In this document: positions 26,677 through 37,700 of the stretch, piece after piece
Layout: the number at the start of each line of letters is the position of its first letter
How positions within the stretch are numbered: position 1 is the first letter of the stretch
NCBI RefSeq assembly: GCF_002214185.1
Contig: NZ_CP022161.1
Coordinates: 7,385,486 to 7,449,485 of the forward strand
Length of the DNA: 64,000 nucleotides
Origin: Streptomyces capitiformicae
Lineage (GTDB): Bacteria; Actinomycetota; Actinomycetes; Streptomycetales; Streptomycetaceae
Reading direction: 5' to 3'
Notes under the pieces: model-generated
What the model saw: the letters and a program-made list of their open reading frames with translations, nothing else
The model's database searches: none
Told to the model about the DNA's origin: nothing
Position numbers and translations under genes: made by a program

Positions 26677-29157
26677 ATGGACCGTGGCACCGACACGGGC
26701 GCGACAACCGGCGCCGGAGCCGGTGACGGCACGGCGGAGCACGCCGCGGTCGGCCGCATCCCCCTTGCCGTGGTCGTCGTCGACCGCGGTGGACTCGTGT
26801 CGCACTGGAGCAGCGGCGCCCGGCGGCTCTTCGGCGCCACGAAGGACGACGCGGTGGGCCGCCCCGTCCTGGACCTGCTGCCCGTCTCCGGCGCCCTCCC
26901 CGAGGAGGACGAGACCCCGCGGTTCGGGGCGTACGGCCCGTACGACGGACCCGGCCACGACCTGGAGAGCTCCCTCGACGGACAGCTCTCCTACCCGGCG
27001 GCCGGCCGGGCCCGGATCACCGTGCCCGGGCGTGAGCGCGTGGACGTCCTGTGGTGGGGCTATCCGCTCGTCGTCCCCGGCCCGGAGCGCCTGCTCGTGC
27101 TGGCCGCCGACGCCGAGGCGCTGCGCCGGGGAGACGACGAGGCGGACGTCGCCATGGAGCGCATCGCGCCCGGCTTCGCCCTGCACACCGACTTCCCCGG
27201 CGCCGAGGAACTCGCCCGCCGCCTGCCCGAGATCCTGCCCAGCATGAGCGTCGGCGAGAGCACTCGCATCGTCGCGCAGGTACTCGAACTGGGCTATCCG
27301 GTACTGGAGTTCAGCCAGAACGACCGGGTGCCCGTCACCCCCGACTGGGGCGTGGCCCGGCGCACCGAGCGGCAGGCGCGCCGGGAGCGCGCGGCGCGCG
27401 CCGTCGCCGAAGGGCTGCCGGTACCGGAGGACCTGGAGGACGAGCGCCAGGACCTCGAACACGCCGCCGTACGTGAGCGCCTGGAGTTCCTCAACGAGGT
27501 GAGCGGACGCATCGGCACCTCCCTCGACCTCTCCCGGACCATCATCGAGGTCAGCAAGGCGGTCGTGCCCCGCTTCACGGACGTGGCCGGCACCTATCTG
27601 CGCGAGCAGGTCGTCGCCGGTGAGGGCTTCCCCGACGGGGTCCCGGACACCACCACCATGTGGCACCGGGTCGCCGTCGAGCACACGGACGAGCCCGGCC
27701 GCTGGGACGACGTCGTCCCGGTCGGCGAGGCCATGCCCTTCCCGGCACACACCCCGTTCTTCCAGTGCATGACCACCGGCGAGCCCGTGCTCGTGCCGCG
27801 CATCAGCGAGCAGATGGGGCACGCGATCGCCGCGCAGTTCGAGAAGCGCGACATCCGGCCGCTGATCACGGGCCGCTCCATGCTGGTCGTGCCGCTCAAG
27901 GCCCGCCACGTGGTGCTCGGCTTCATGATCCTGCTGCGCCACCCGGAGCGCGAGGTCTTCAACGACATGGACCGCGTCACCGGCGCCGAACTCGCCGCCC
28001 GCGCGGGCCTCGTCCTCGACAACGCGCGCATGTACACCTACCAGGAGAACGTCGCCGAGACGCTCCAGGACAGCATGCTGCCCACCATCGCGGACCGGAT
28101 GACGGGCTGCGACATCGCCACCCGCTACCTCCCGGGCACCCTGCTCGGACGCGTCGGAGGCGACTGGTTCGACTCGGTGAAGCTGCCGGGCGCCCGGACC
28201 GCCCTCGTCGTCGGCGACGTCATGGGGCACGGCCTCAACTCGGCCGCGATGATGGGCCAGTTGCGCACCGCCGTGCAGACCATGGCCGCCCTCGACCTGC
28301 CGCCCGCTCAACTCCTGCGCAACCTCGACGACCTCGCCCAACGCCTCGGCGAGCACTACCTGGCGACCTGCCTGTACGCCGTCTACGACCCCATAGCGAG
28401 CGAGCTGCACATCGCCAACGCCGGCCACATACCACCCGTGCTGGTCCGCGCGGAGGACGGCCGCAGCGAGCTGCTCGACCTGCCCACGGGCGCGCCCATC
28501 GGCGTCGGCGGGGTGCCCTTCGAGGCGGTACGCGTGCGGGTGGAACCCGGCGACCGGCTGGTGATGTGCACCGACGGTCTCGTGGAGGTGCGCGGCGAGG
28601 ACATCGGGATGGGCCTCGCGGCCCTCTGCGAGTCGGCCGCCCATCCCGCGGCCTCCATGGACGACGCCTGCGACACCGTGATCCGCGCCCTCGCCGCGAC
28701 CTTTTCCACAGCGGGCCGCGGGGATCGCAAGGACGATGTGGCCCTGCTCATGGCCCGTCTCAACGGCATCGAGCCGGAGGACGTCGCCGAGTGGCGGCTC
28801 TCCCCCGACCCGATCGAGGTCGGCCGGGCCCGTGCCGTCGTCCGCGAACAGCTCTGCGTCTGGGGGCTTCAGTCGCTCACGGACACCACCGAACTGCTGG
28901 TCGGTGAGCTCGTCACCAACGCCGTACGCCATGCGCGTGGCCACCGCGTCGAACTGCGGCTCGTGCGCGGCGACACGCTGCTGTGCGAGGTCTACGACGA
29001 GGACCACACCCTGCCGACGCTGCTCAGCGCGGGCCCCACCGACGAGTTCGGGCGAGGGCTGCGGGTGCTGAGCACGCTGGCGCGGGAGTGGGGCACCAGC
29101 CGGACGGGCGGCGGCAAGACCGTGTGGTTCGAGCTGACGCTGCCGCGACGCCGCTGA
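26677..29157 (+). CDS. PP2C (SpoIIE) phosphatase with PAS, GAF and HATPase domains
   Basis: About 826 aa. Domains in order: PAS-like sensor (about 25-150), GAF (about 265-445), SpoIIE/PP2C serine phosphatase (about 460-665; GRVGGDWFDS and VGDVMGHG metal motifs, later CTDGLVEVRG and DRKDDVALL), and a C-terminal anti-sigma-factor-type HATPase (about 690-826; LLVGELVTNAVRHA, then GRGLRVL). Such proteins act on anti-anti-sigma factors and carry their own kinase-like domain, linking a signal to alternative sigma factors. No sigma or antagonist gene is adjacent. Start: ATG 26677 chosen; TTG 26671 is possible. It is probably cytoplasmic. Confidence 0.87.
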   Translation: MDRGTDTGATTGAGAGDGTAEHAAVGRIPLAVVVVDRGGLVSHWSSGARRLFGATKDDAVGRPVLDLLPVSGALPEEDETPRFGAYGPYDGPGHDLESSLDGQLSYPAAGRARITVPGRERVDVLWWGYPLVVPGPERLLVLAADAEALRRGDDEADVAMERIAPGFALHTDFPGAEELARRLPEILPSMSVGESTRIVAQVLELGYPVLEFSQNDRVPVTPDWGVARRTERQARRERAARAVAEGLPVPEDLEDERQDLEHAAVRERLEFLNEVSGRIGTSLDLSRTIIEVSKAVVPRFTDVAGTYLREQVVAGEGFPDGVPDTTTMWHRVAVEHTDEPGRWDDVVPVGEAMPFPAHTPFFQCMTTGEPVLVPRISEQMGHAIAAQFEKRDIRPLITGRSMLVVPLKARHVVLGFMILLRHPEREVFNDMDRVTGAELAARAGLVLDNARMYTYQENVAETLQDSMLPTIADRMTGCDIATRYLPGTLLGRVGGDWFDSVKLPGARTALVVGDVMGHGLNSAAMMGQLRTAVQTMAALDLPPAQLLRNLDDLAQRLGEHYLATCLYAVYDPIASELHIANAGHIPPVLVRAEDGRSELLDLPTGAPIGVGGVPFEAVRVRVEPGDRLVMCTDGLVEVRGEDIGMGLAALCESAAHPAASMDDACDTVIRALAATFSTAGRGDRKDDVALLMARLNGIEPEDVAEWRLSPDPIEVGRARAVVREQLCVWGLQSLTDTTELLVGELVTNAVRHARGHRVELRLVRGDTLLCEVYDEDHTLPTLLSAGPTDEFGRGLRVLSTLAREWGTSRTGGGKTVWFELTLPRRR

Positions 29158-29319
29158 GCTGCCGGTTTCTCAGGATGCGTGAGGGGCGTGCGAGGGCGCG
29201 CGTATTCGGAACGAGAGGTGAAGGTACGCGCGTGGTGCTTGTCGCCGTGCGCCGGGCGCGGTAGACCGATCTCGGCCACCGCGACGGGCGGGTCGGCGTC
29301 GTACCCAGGGGAGTCGGGC

Positions 29320-30045
29320 ATGAGCGTGACGAGTCGGTACAAGGAGGCCTGGGAAGGGTTCTGGCGGGAGGCGCCCCAGGAAGCGGGTGCCGTCTTCTGG
29401 GACGCCGAGCCCGAGCGGACCGTGGGCGTCCATCTCGCCCTGTTCGAACCGTACTTGACGGCCCCCGGGCTGCCGCTGGTGGACCTGGGCTGCGGCAACG
29501 GCACCCAGACCCGGTTCCTGGCGGACCGTTTCGCCCGGGTGATCGGCGCCGATCTGTCGGTCGCCGCCCTCGACCACGCCCGGCGCGCCGACGTCGACCA
29601 CCGGGCGGAGTACCGGCTCCTTGACGCGGCGGAGAAGACCGAGACCGAGGCACTGCACACGGAACTCGGCGACACCAACGTCTATCTGCGGGGCGTCCTG
29701 CACCAGTGCGAGCCCGACGACCGGCAGCGCCTCGTCGACACCGTCGCCACGCTGGTGGGGGAGCGCGGCCGGGCCTGCCTGGTCGAACTCGCCGAGGCCG
29801 CGAAGCCCGTGCTCATGGGCCTGGCGCAGAGTCCCTCCGGCCCACCGGCCAAGCTCGCCCCCATCTTCCGCCACGGCATCGCCCCCGGCGAGGTCACCGA
29901 CGAAGCGATCCCGCAGTACCTGCGTGCGGCCGGGCTCACCGTCCTCAGCGGCGGTGAACTGCCGCTGATCACCACCGAGTACACGCCCGAGGGCACCCGG
30001 ATCGAGCTGCCGTCGAAGTGGTACGTGGCGGGGCGTACGGCCTGA
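29320..30045 (+). CDS. Class I SAM-dependent methyltransferase
   Basis: 241 aa. SAM-binding motif I is LVDLGCGNGTQTRF at about residues 54-67, followed by the acidic motif II (VIGADLS). The rest is a Rossmann-like core with a C-terminal strand pair. ATG 29320 follows AGGGGAG by 6 nt; longer upstream frames lack homology-like sequence. Substrate cannot be read from sequence or context. It faces meaB across a dispersed hairpin repeat. Confidence 0.82.
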   Translation: MSVTSRYKEAWEGFWREAPQEAGAVFWDAEPERTVGVHLALFEPYLTAPGLPLVDLGCGNGTQTRFLADRFARVIGADLSVAALDHARRADVDHRAEYRLLDAAEKTETEALHTELGDTNVYLRGVLHQCEPDDRQRLVDTVATLVGERGRACLVELAEAAKPVLMGLAQSPSGPPAKLAPIFRHGIAPGEVTDEAIPQYLRAAGLTVLSGGELPLITTEYTPEGTRIELPSKWYVAGRTA

Positions 30046-30110
30046 CCTCGGAGGTGCCCGGGCCCTCTTCGGTGTGCGCCACACGCCCAAGAGCTCGGGA
30101 GAGGGAGCTG

Positions 30111-30212
30111 GTTCGGCGAGTGCCCGTTGTCTGTTCTTGCTCGCGCCCACGCGGCGGAGCCGCATATCGACACAGCCCCGCGCCCCTCAACAGCCAGGGG
30201 CGCCCCCAGTTC
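30111..30212 (-). repeat. Dispersed hairpin repeat, family 1, copy 2
   Basis: Reverse-complement copy of 8427-8533, including GTGTCGATATGCGGC. It fills the convergent gap between the methyltransferase and meaB, and its edge coincides with the meaB stop codon (30211-30213). An inner hairpin CGCCCCT/AGGGGCG lies at 30181-30202, so it probably also terminates transcription. Confidence 0.85.
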
Positions 30213-31190
30213 AGTGCGCCGCGTCGCCGAACGCCTCCAGGATGCGTTCGGCGGCCAGTGTCGCCGTCAACTCCCCGTCCCTGACCTGCTGTTCCAGGCC
30301 CGGCGCGAGGGCTCGTACGGCCGGGTCGGCGTGCAGGCGGCCCAGGAGTTCGTCGCGGACCATGGTCCAGGTCCAGTCGATCTGCTGCTCGCGGCGCTTG
30401 GCGGTGAGGCGGCCGGTGGAGTCCAGGAGGGCGCGGTGTTGTTCGAGGCGGTCCCAGACGGTGTCGAGGCCGGTGGACTCGCGGGCGCTGCAGTGCAGGA
30501 CGGGCGGGGTCCAGGCGGCGTCCTTGCCGTGCATCAGCCGCAGGGCGCCGGAGAGTTCGCGGGCGGCGGCACGGGCGTCGCGCTCGTGCGGGCCGTCCGC
30601 CTTGTTGACGGCGATGACGTCGGCCAGTTCCAGGACGCCCTTCTTGATGCCCTGGAGCTGGTCGCCGGTGCGGGCGAGGGTGAGGAGGAGGAAGGAGTCG
30701 ACCATGTTCGCGACCGCCGTCTCGGACTGGCCGACGCCGACCGTCTCGACGAGGATCACGTCGTAGCCGGCCGCCTCCATCACCACGATCGACTCGCGTG
30801 TCGCCTTCGCGACCCCGCCCAGGGTGCCCGCGGTGGGGGAGGGCCGGATGAACGCGGCCGGATCGACGGCCAGGCGTTCCATGCGCGTCTTGTCGCCCAG
30901 GATCGACCCGCCCGTCCGGCTGGAGGACGGGTCGACGGCGAGCACCGCCACCCGGTGCCCGAGCGAGGTGAGCATCGTGCCGAACGCGTCGATGAACGTC
31001 GACTTGCCCACGCCGGGCACCCCGCTGACACCGATCCGCCGCGCCCGGCCGCTGTGCGGAAGCAGCTCGGTCAGCAACTCCTGGGCCAGCGACCGGTGCC
31101 CGGGCCGGGTGGACTCGACGAGCGTGATGGCGCGCGCGACGATCGCCCGTTTCCCGTCGAGTACACCCTTCACATACGCGTCGAGGTCCA

Positions 31191-31191
<1 letters not shown>
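30211..31191 (-). CDS. meaB: Methylmalonyl-CoA mutase-associated GTPase MeaB
   Basis: 326 aa G3E-family GTPase that protects and reloads B12 in methylmalonyl-CoA mutase. It has Walker A GVPGVGKSTF (about residue 56), AVDPSSSRTGGSILGDKTRM (switch region), ETVGVGQSE, and the NKAD base-recognition motif. ATG 31191 shares its last base with the first base of the mutB stop, so the genes are coupled. A frame open as far as 32445 exists upstream, but it lies inside mutB in another phase and is not an IcmF-type fusion. It could in principle also serve Ecm. Confidence 0.93.
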
Positions 31192-33364
<2,173 letters not shown>

Positions 33365-33365
<1 letters not shown>

Positions 33366-35167
33366 CAGGACACTCCCATACGGTCGAGGGTGGCGGACAG
33401 TACGGCGACGGCGTCGCAGCCGGCGAAGACATAGCCGTCGACACCGGTGTAGTCGGCGGGGCGGCCGGCGAGGAACACATGCCCCGCGCCCGCCGCCTTC
33501 AACGTCGCGGCGACGGCTTCCGCCTGCTCCTCGTACAGCGCGTCGCTGGAGCACAGGCAGACCTCAACGGCACCGCTGTCCTCGAAGGTGCCCCCGGTGA
33601 CGGGTTCGATGCCGCCGGCCTGGAAGAGGTTCGAGGCGAACGTGAGGCGGGCGGTGTGCGCGGCGGCGGGGCCGAGGGCGGCGAGGAAGATCCGCGGGCG
33701 CAAGCCGGTCGCCGCGAGATGGGCGTCGGAGCGGGCCCGCAGTGCCTCGTACGCGTCGTCGCGCCGCACGCGGGGCAGACCGCCGGAGGGCCGTGCGGGG
33801 GCCGGCGCGCGTTCCACCGGCTTCTCGGCGAGATGGGGGAACTCGCTGACACCGGTGATGGGTTCACGGCGCTTGGCGAGTTTCGTGCCGCGCGCCTCCC
33901 AGGTGTCGGCCAGGTCCTGGCCCAGACGGCCCGAGCGCAAGCCCTCCGCCTGGCCGCCGGCGCCCTCGATCTTCTGGAAGAACTCCCAGGCGGCGTGGGC
34001 GAGTTCGTCGGTGAGGCGTTCCACGTACCAGGAGCCGCCCGCCGGGTCGATGACCCGGGAGAGATGGGACTCCTCGACGAGGATCGTGGAGGTGTTGCGG
34101 GCGATACGGCGGGCGAAGGCGTCCGGCAGGCCCAGCGCGTGGTCGAAGGGCAGCACGGTGACGGAGTCGGCGCCGCCCGCCCCGGCGGCCAGCGTGGCGA
34201 CGGTCGTGCGCAGCATGTTCACCCAGGGGTCGCGGCGCGTCATCATCACCGGCGAGGTCACCACGTGCTGCACCTGCCCGGCCGGGGCGCCGCAGACTTC
34301 GGTGACCCGGGCCCACAGTCGGCGCGCCGCCCGCAGCTTGGCGATGGTCAGGAACTGGTCGGCGGTCGCCGCGTACCGGAACTCCAGCTGGGCCGAGGCC
34401 TGTTCGACCGACAGCCCGGCATCGGTCAGCTCCCGCAGATAGGCCACCCCGGTCGCCAGCGAACAGCCCAGCTCCTGCGCGGCCGAGCCGCCCGCCTCGT
34501 GGTACGGCAGCGCGTCCACGGTCAGCCCGCGCACCCCGGCGTACTCGTCGGCGCACAGCCGCGCGAGGCCGGTCACGGGCGCGAAGTCCAACCGCTCGCC
34601 GGTGCGGGCCTCATGGCCCAGTGGGTCAGCGCCCAGGTTGCCGCGCGCCGCCGACTTCGGGACGCCGCGCTCCTCGTACAGCCGCAGCAGTTCCCTTGCG
34701 GCGGGCTCGACCTCGCGGCCGGCGTCGAGGACGACGGGGGCCAGGTCGAGAAGGACGCCGTCGAGGGCCCGGCCGAGCGACGACACCGGGATGCCGCCCT
34801 CGCCGAGCACCAGCCACAGCGAGGTGACGCCGTTCTCCAGGTCCGCCAGTACGGCGTCCCCGTCGACGGCGGAGTGCTGCTGCCGGATGTCCCAGCCGAC
34901 GGGGGTGTTCCCCTCGGGCCGGCTGCCGCGTACGAACGGGGCGAAGCCGGGGACACCCGGGTCGGGCACGAGGTCGAGCGCGTTGTAGAGGGGGCGGACG
35001 TGCAGTCCGTCTTCCAGTGCGGTGGTGAGGGCCTCTCCCGCCGCCGTGTCCGAGACGTCCTTGCCCGCCTTGCGCAGCACACCCGCCACAAGGCGCTGCC
35101 ACTGCTCAAGGGTCGCGTCCGGGAACTCGGCGGCCAGGGAAAGCCCGTCGTCAGGCAGGACCGTCAT
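33365..35167 (-). CDS. mutA: Methylmalonyl-CoA mutase, small subunit
   Basis: 600 aa, homologous to MutB but without the DxHxxG cobalt ligand, as expected for the non-catalytic partner subunit. It shows the barrel-derived GWDIRQQHS and [12 protein letters not shown] segments and a C-terminal flavodoxin-like domain ([16 protein letters not shown]). It starts at ATG 35167 and is the first gene of mutA-mutB-meaB. Confidence 0.93.
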
Positions 35168-35470
35168 GTTCGGATGTTAGCCGTCGTTAGCAAAGGAGCA
35201 GGAGAGGGTCCGGCTGTGACCTATCCCTCTTGGGGTGATCACCACACTTCGGCGGAAGGGCCTTGCTCCCGGCCGCCATCGATGCCCGCGGGCCGTGCGC
35301 CTGATGTCAGAGCCCGGGCGGCCGGCCAGGCCGCGACGCGTTCGGACAGGCCTCCCGCGTCGGCGCGTAACGTGAAGTGGCATGAAGATCCCCGGCACCG
35401 CCGCATGCTGTCGGAAGCCGCTGTCACCGGACGGACGACGGGTCTCTGACCCGCGAGAGGACGGTCCTGC
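35168..35470. promoter_or_regulatory. Divergent promoter region of mutA and the M55 peptidase gene
   Basis: 303 bp without a supportable gene. GTTAGC occurs twice with a 10-bp period at 35176-35181 and 35186-35191, 8 bp from the mutA start codon; such phasing suits a regulator or the promoter itself. Nothing else stands out apart from the M55 ribosome binding site (GAGAGGA). Confidence 0.35.
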
Positions 35471-36304
35471 ATGAAGATCCTCATCAGCGCGGACATGGAG
35501 GGCGCGACCGGCGTCACCTGGCCGGCCGATGTGCTGCCGGGTACGCCGCAGTGGGAGCGGTGCCGCTCGATGTTCACCTCGGACGTGAACGCCGCCGTGC
35601 TCGGGTTCCTCGACGGCGGCGCGGACGAGGTACTGATCAACGAGGCGCACTGGACGATGCGCAATCTGCTGCTGGAGCGGTTGGACGAGCGTGCGCAGAT
35701 GCTCACCGGGCGGCACAAGGCGCTGTCCATGGTCGAGGGGGTCCAGCACGGGGACGTGGACGGGATCGCGTTCGTCGGGTATCACGCGGGCGCCGGCATG
35801 GAGGGCGTCCTTGCCCACACCTATCTCGCGAACTCCGTCACCGGGGTGTGGGTCAACGACGAGCGGGCGAGCGAGGGGCTGCTGAACGCGCATGTCGTCG
35901 CCGAGTTCGGGGTACCGGTGGTGCTGGTCACCGGTGACGACGTGGCCTGCGTAGACGCGTTGGGGTACGCGCCCGAGGCGCTGAAGGTGGCGGTCAAGGA
36001 CCATGTGTCGAGGTACGCGGCGGTGTGCCGCACCCCCGCGCGCACGGCCGCCGACATCCGCGCGGCGGCGAAGGAGGCCGCGTCGCTCGCGGTGCGTCAC
36101 GAACCAGTCAGCGGAGGGCCGTTCACAGTGGCGCTGGAGTTCGACGCCGAGCATCTGGCGATGGCCGCGACCGTCGTTCCCGGCGTCGCCCGTATCGGGG
36201 AACGCAAGGTCGCGTACACCAGCCCGACCATGTACGAGGGAATCCGTACCTTCAAGGCGGTCACCACGATCGTCTCGGCCGCGGTGGAGGAGCAGTATGG
36301 GTGA
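35471..36304 (+). CDS. M55-family D-aminopeptidase (DppA-like)
   Basis: 277 aa. It matches zinc D-aminopeptidases that release D-amino acids such as D-Ala from peptides. Metal-ligand regions are visible as ISADMEGATG at the N-terminus, NEAHWTMRN near 57, and GYHAGAG near 101. Family length is about 270 aa. ATG 35471 follows GAGAGGA. The last 8 bp overlap the M20 gene, so the two are coupled. Together with the S66 enzyme downstream this suggests processing of peptidoglycan-type peptides. Confidence 0.87.
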   Translation: MKILISADMEGATGVTWPADVLPGTPQWERCRSMFTSDVNAAVLGFLDGGADEVLINEAHWTMRNLLLERLDERAQMLTGRHKALSMVEGVQHGDVDGIAFVGYHAGAGMEGVLAHTYLANSVTGVWVNDERASEGLLNAHVVAEFGVPVVLVTGDDVACVDALGYAPEALKVAVKDHVSRYAAVCRTPARTAADIRAAAKEAASLAVRHEPVSGGPFTVALEFDAEHLAMAATVVPGVARIGERKVAYTSPTMYEGIRTFKAVTTIVSAAVEEQYG

Positions 36305-37640
36305 CAGCACGCGAGAGCAGGTCGACGAGCAGGCGCTGGACGAGGTGGTCCGTTTCACCTCCGACCTCATCCGCATCGACACCACCAACCGCGGCGGCGG
36401 CGACTGCCGGGAGCGGCCGGCCGCCGAGTACGCCGCCGCCCTGCTGGCCGAGGCCGGGCTGGAGCCCACCCTGCTGGAGCGCACCGAGGGCCGTACGAAC
36501 GTCGTCGCGCGTGTCGAGGGCACCGACCCGTCCGCCGACGCGCTGCTCCTCCACGGTCACCTGGACGTCGTGCCCGCGCGGGCGGAGGACTGGAGCGTGC
36601 ACCCCTTCTCCGGGGAGATCCGCGACGACGTGGTCTGGGGCCGTGGCGCGGTCGACATGAAGAACATGGACGCGATGATCCTCGCGGTCGTACGGCACTG
36701 GGCGCGCGAGGGCGTACGGCCCCGCAGGGACATCGTGATCGCGTTCACCGCCGACGAGGAGGCGAGCGCCGAGGACGGCTCCGGATTCCTCGCCGACGAA
36801 CACCCTGGCCTCTTCGAGGGCTGCACCGAGGGCGTCAGCGAGTCGGGGGCGTTCACCTTCCACGACGGCAGCGGCAAGCAGATCTACCCGATCGCCGCCG
36901 GGGAGCGCGGCACCGGCTGGCTGAGACTCACCGCGCGCGGCCGGGCGGGCCACGGCTCCCAGGTGAACCGGGACAACGCGGTGACCCGCCTGGCGGCGGC
37001 GGTCGCCCGCATCGGCGCGCACGAGTGGCCCGTCCGGCTCACCCCGACCGTGCGCGCCGCCCTCACCGAACTGGCCGCGTTGTACGGCATCGGCACCGAC
37101 CTCGAAGACCTCCAAGGCCTCCAAGATGTCGACCGCCTGCTCGACAAGCTCGGCCCGGCCGCCGCCCTGGTCGAGCCGACCGTGCGCAACAGCACCAACC
37201 CGACCATGATGGATGCCGGTTACAAGATCAATGTGATCCCGGGGGAGGCCGTCGCGTACGTGGACGGCCGGTATCTGCCCGGCTGGGAGGACGAGTTCCG
37301 GGAGACCCTCGACCTGCTCACCGGGCCCGATGTGGAGTGGGAGTACCACCACCGCGAGGTGGCCCTCCAGTCGCCGGTGGACTCGGTGACATACGCGCGG
37401 ATGCGGGCCGCGGTGGAGGAGTTCGCGCCCGAGGGACACGTCGTGCCGTTCTGCATGCCCGGCGGCACCGACGCCAAGCAGTTCTCACGCCTCGGCATCA
37501 CCGGCTACGGCTTCACCCCGCTGAGGCTCCCCGAGGGCTTCGACTACGGCGCCATGTTCCACGGCGTCGACGAACGCGTCCCCGTCGAGGCCCTCCACTT
37601 CGGCGTTCGCGTTCTCGACCGTTTCCTGCGGGCCGCCTAG
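36297..37640 (+). CDS. M20-family zinc peptidase/amidohydrolase
   Basis: 447 aa. M20 metal motifs in order: LLHGHLDVVPA (His/Asp), WGRGAVDMKN (bridging Asp), TADEEAS (general base Glu and ligand), EGVSESG, and a C-terminal His in AMFHGVDE. A dimerisation insert separates the halves. Substrates of this family are dipeptides or N-acyl amino acids; the exact one is unknown. ATG 36297 overlaps the end of the M55 gene; the open frame from 36003 lies inside that gene. A 9-bp near-repeat encodes the LEDLQGLQD stretch at about 270. Confidence 0.88.
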   Translation: MGDSTREQVDEQALDEVVRFTSDLIRIDTTNRGGGDCRERPAAEYAAALLAEAGLEPTLLERTEGRTNVVARVEGTDPSADALLLHGHLDVVPARAEDWSVHPFSGEIRDDVVWGRGAVDMKNMDAMILAVVRHWAREGVRPRRDIVIAFTADEEASAEDGSGFLADEHPGLFEGCTEGVSESGAFTFHDGSGKQIYPIAAGERGTGWLRLTARGRAGHGSQVNRDNAVTRLAAAVARIGAHEWPVRLTPTVRAALTELAALYGIGTDLEDLQGLQDVDRLLDKLGPAAALVEPTVRNSTNPTMMDAGYKINVIPGEAVAYVDGRYLPGWEDEFRETLDLLTGPDVEWEYHHREVALQSPVDSVTYARMRAAVEEFAPEGHVVPFCMPGGTDAKQFSRLGITGYGFTPLRLPEGFDYGAMFHGVDERVPVEALHFGVRVLDRFLRAA

Positions 37641-37700
37641 GGACATGGAACACGGGGACGAAACACGGGGACGGAAAGAAGCAGGGAAGTGGGGAACAGC

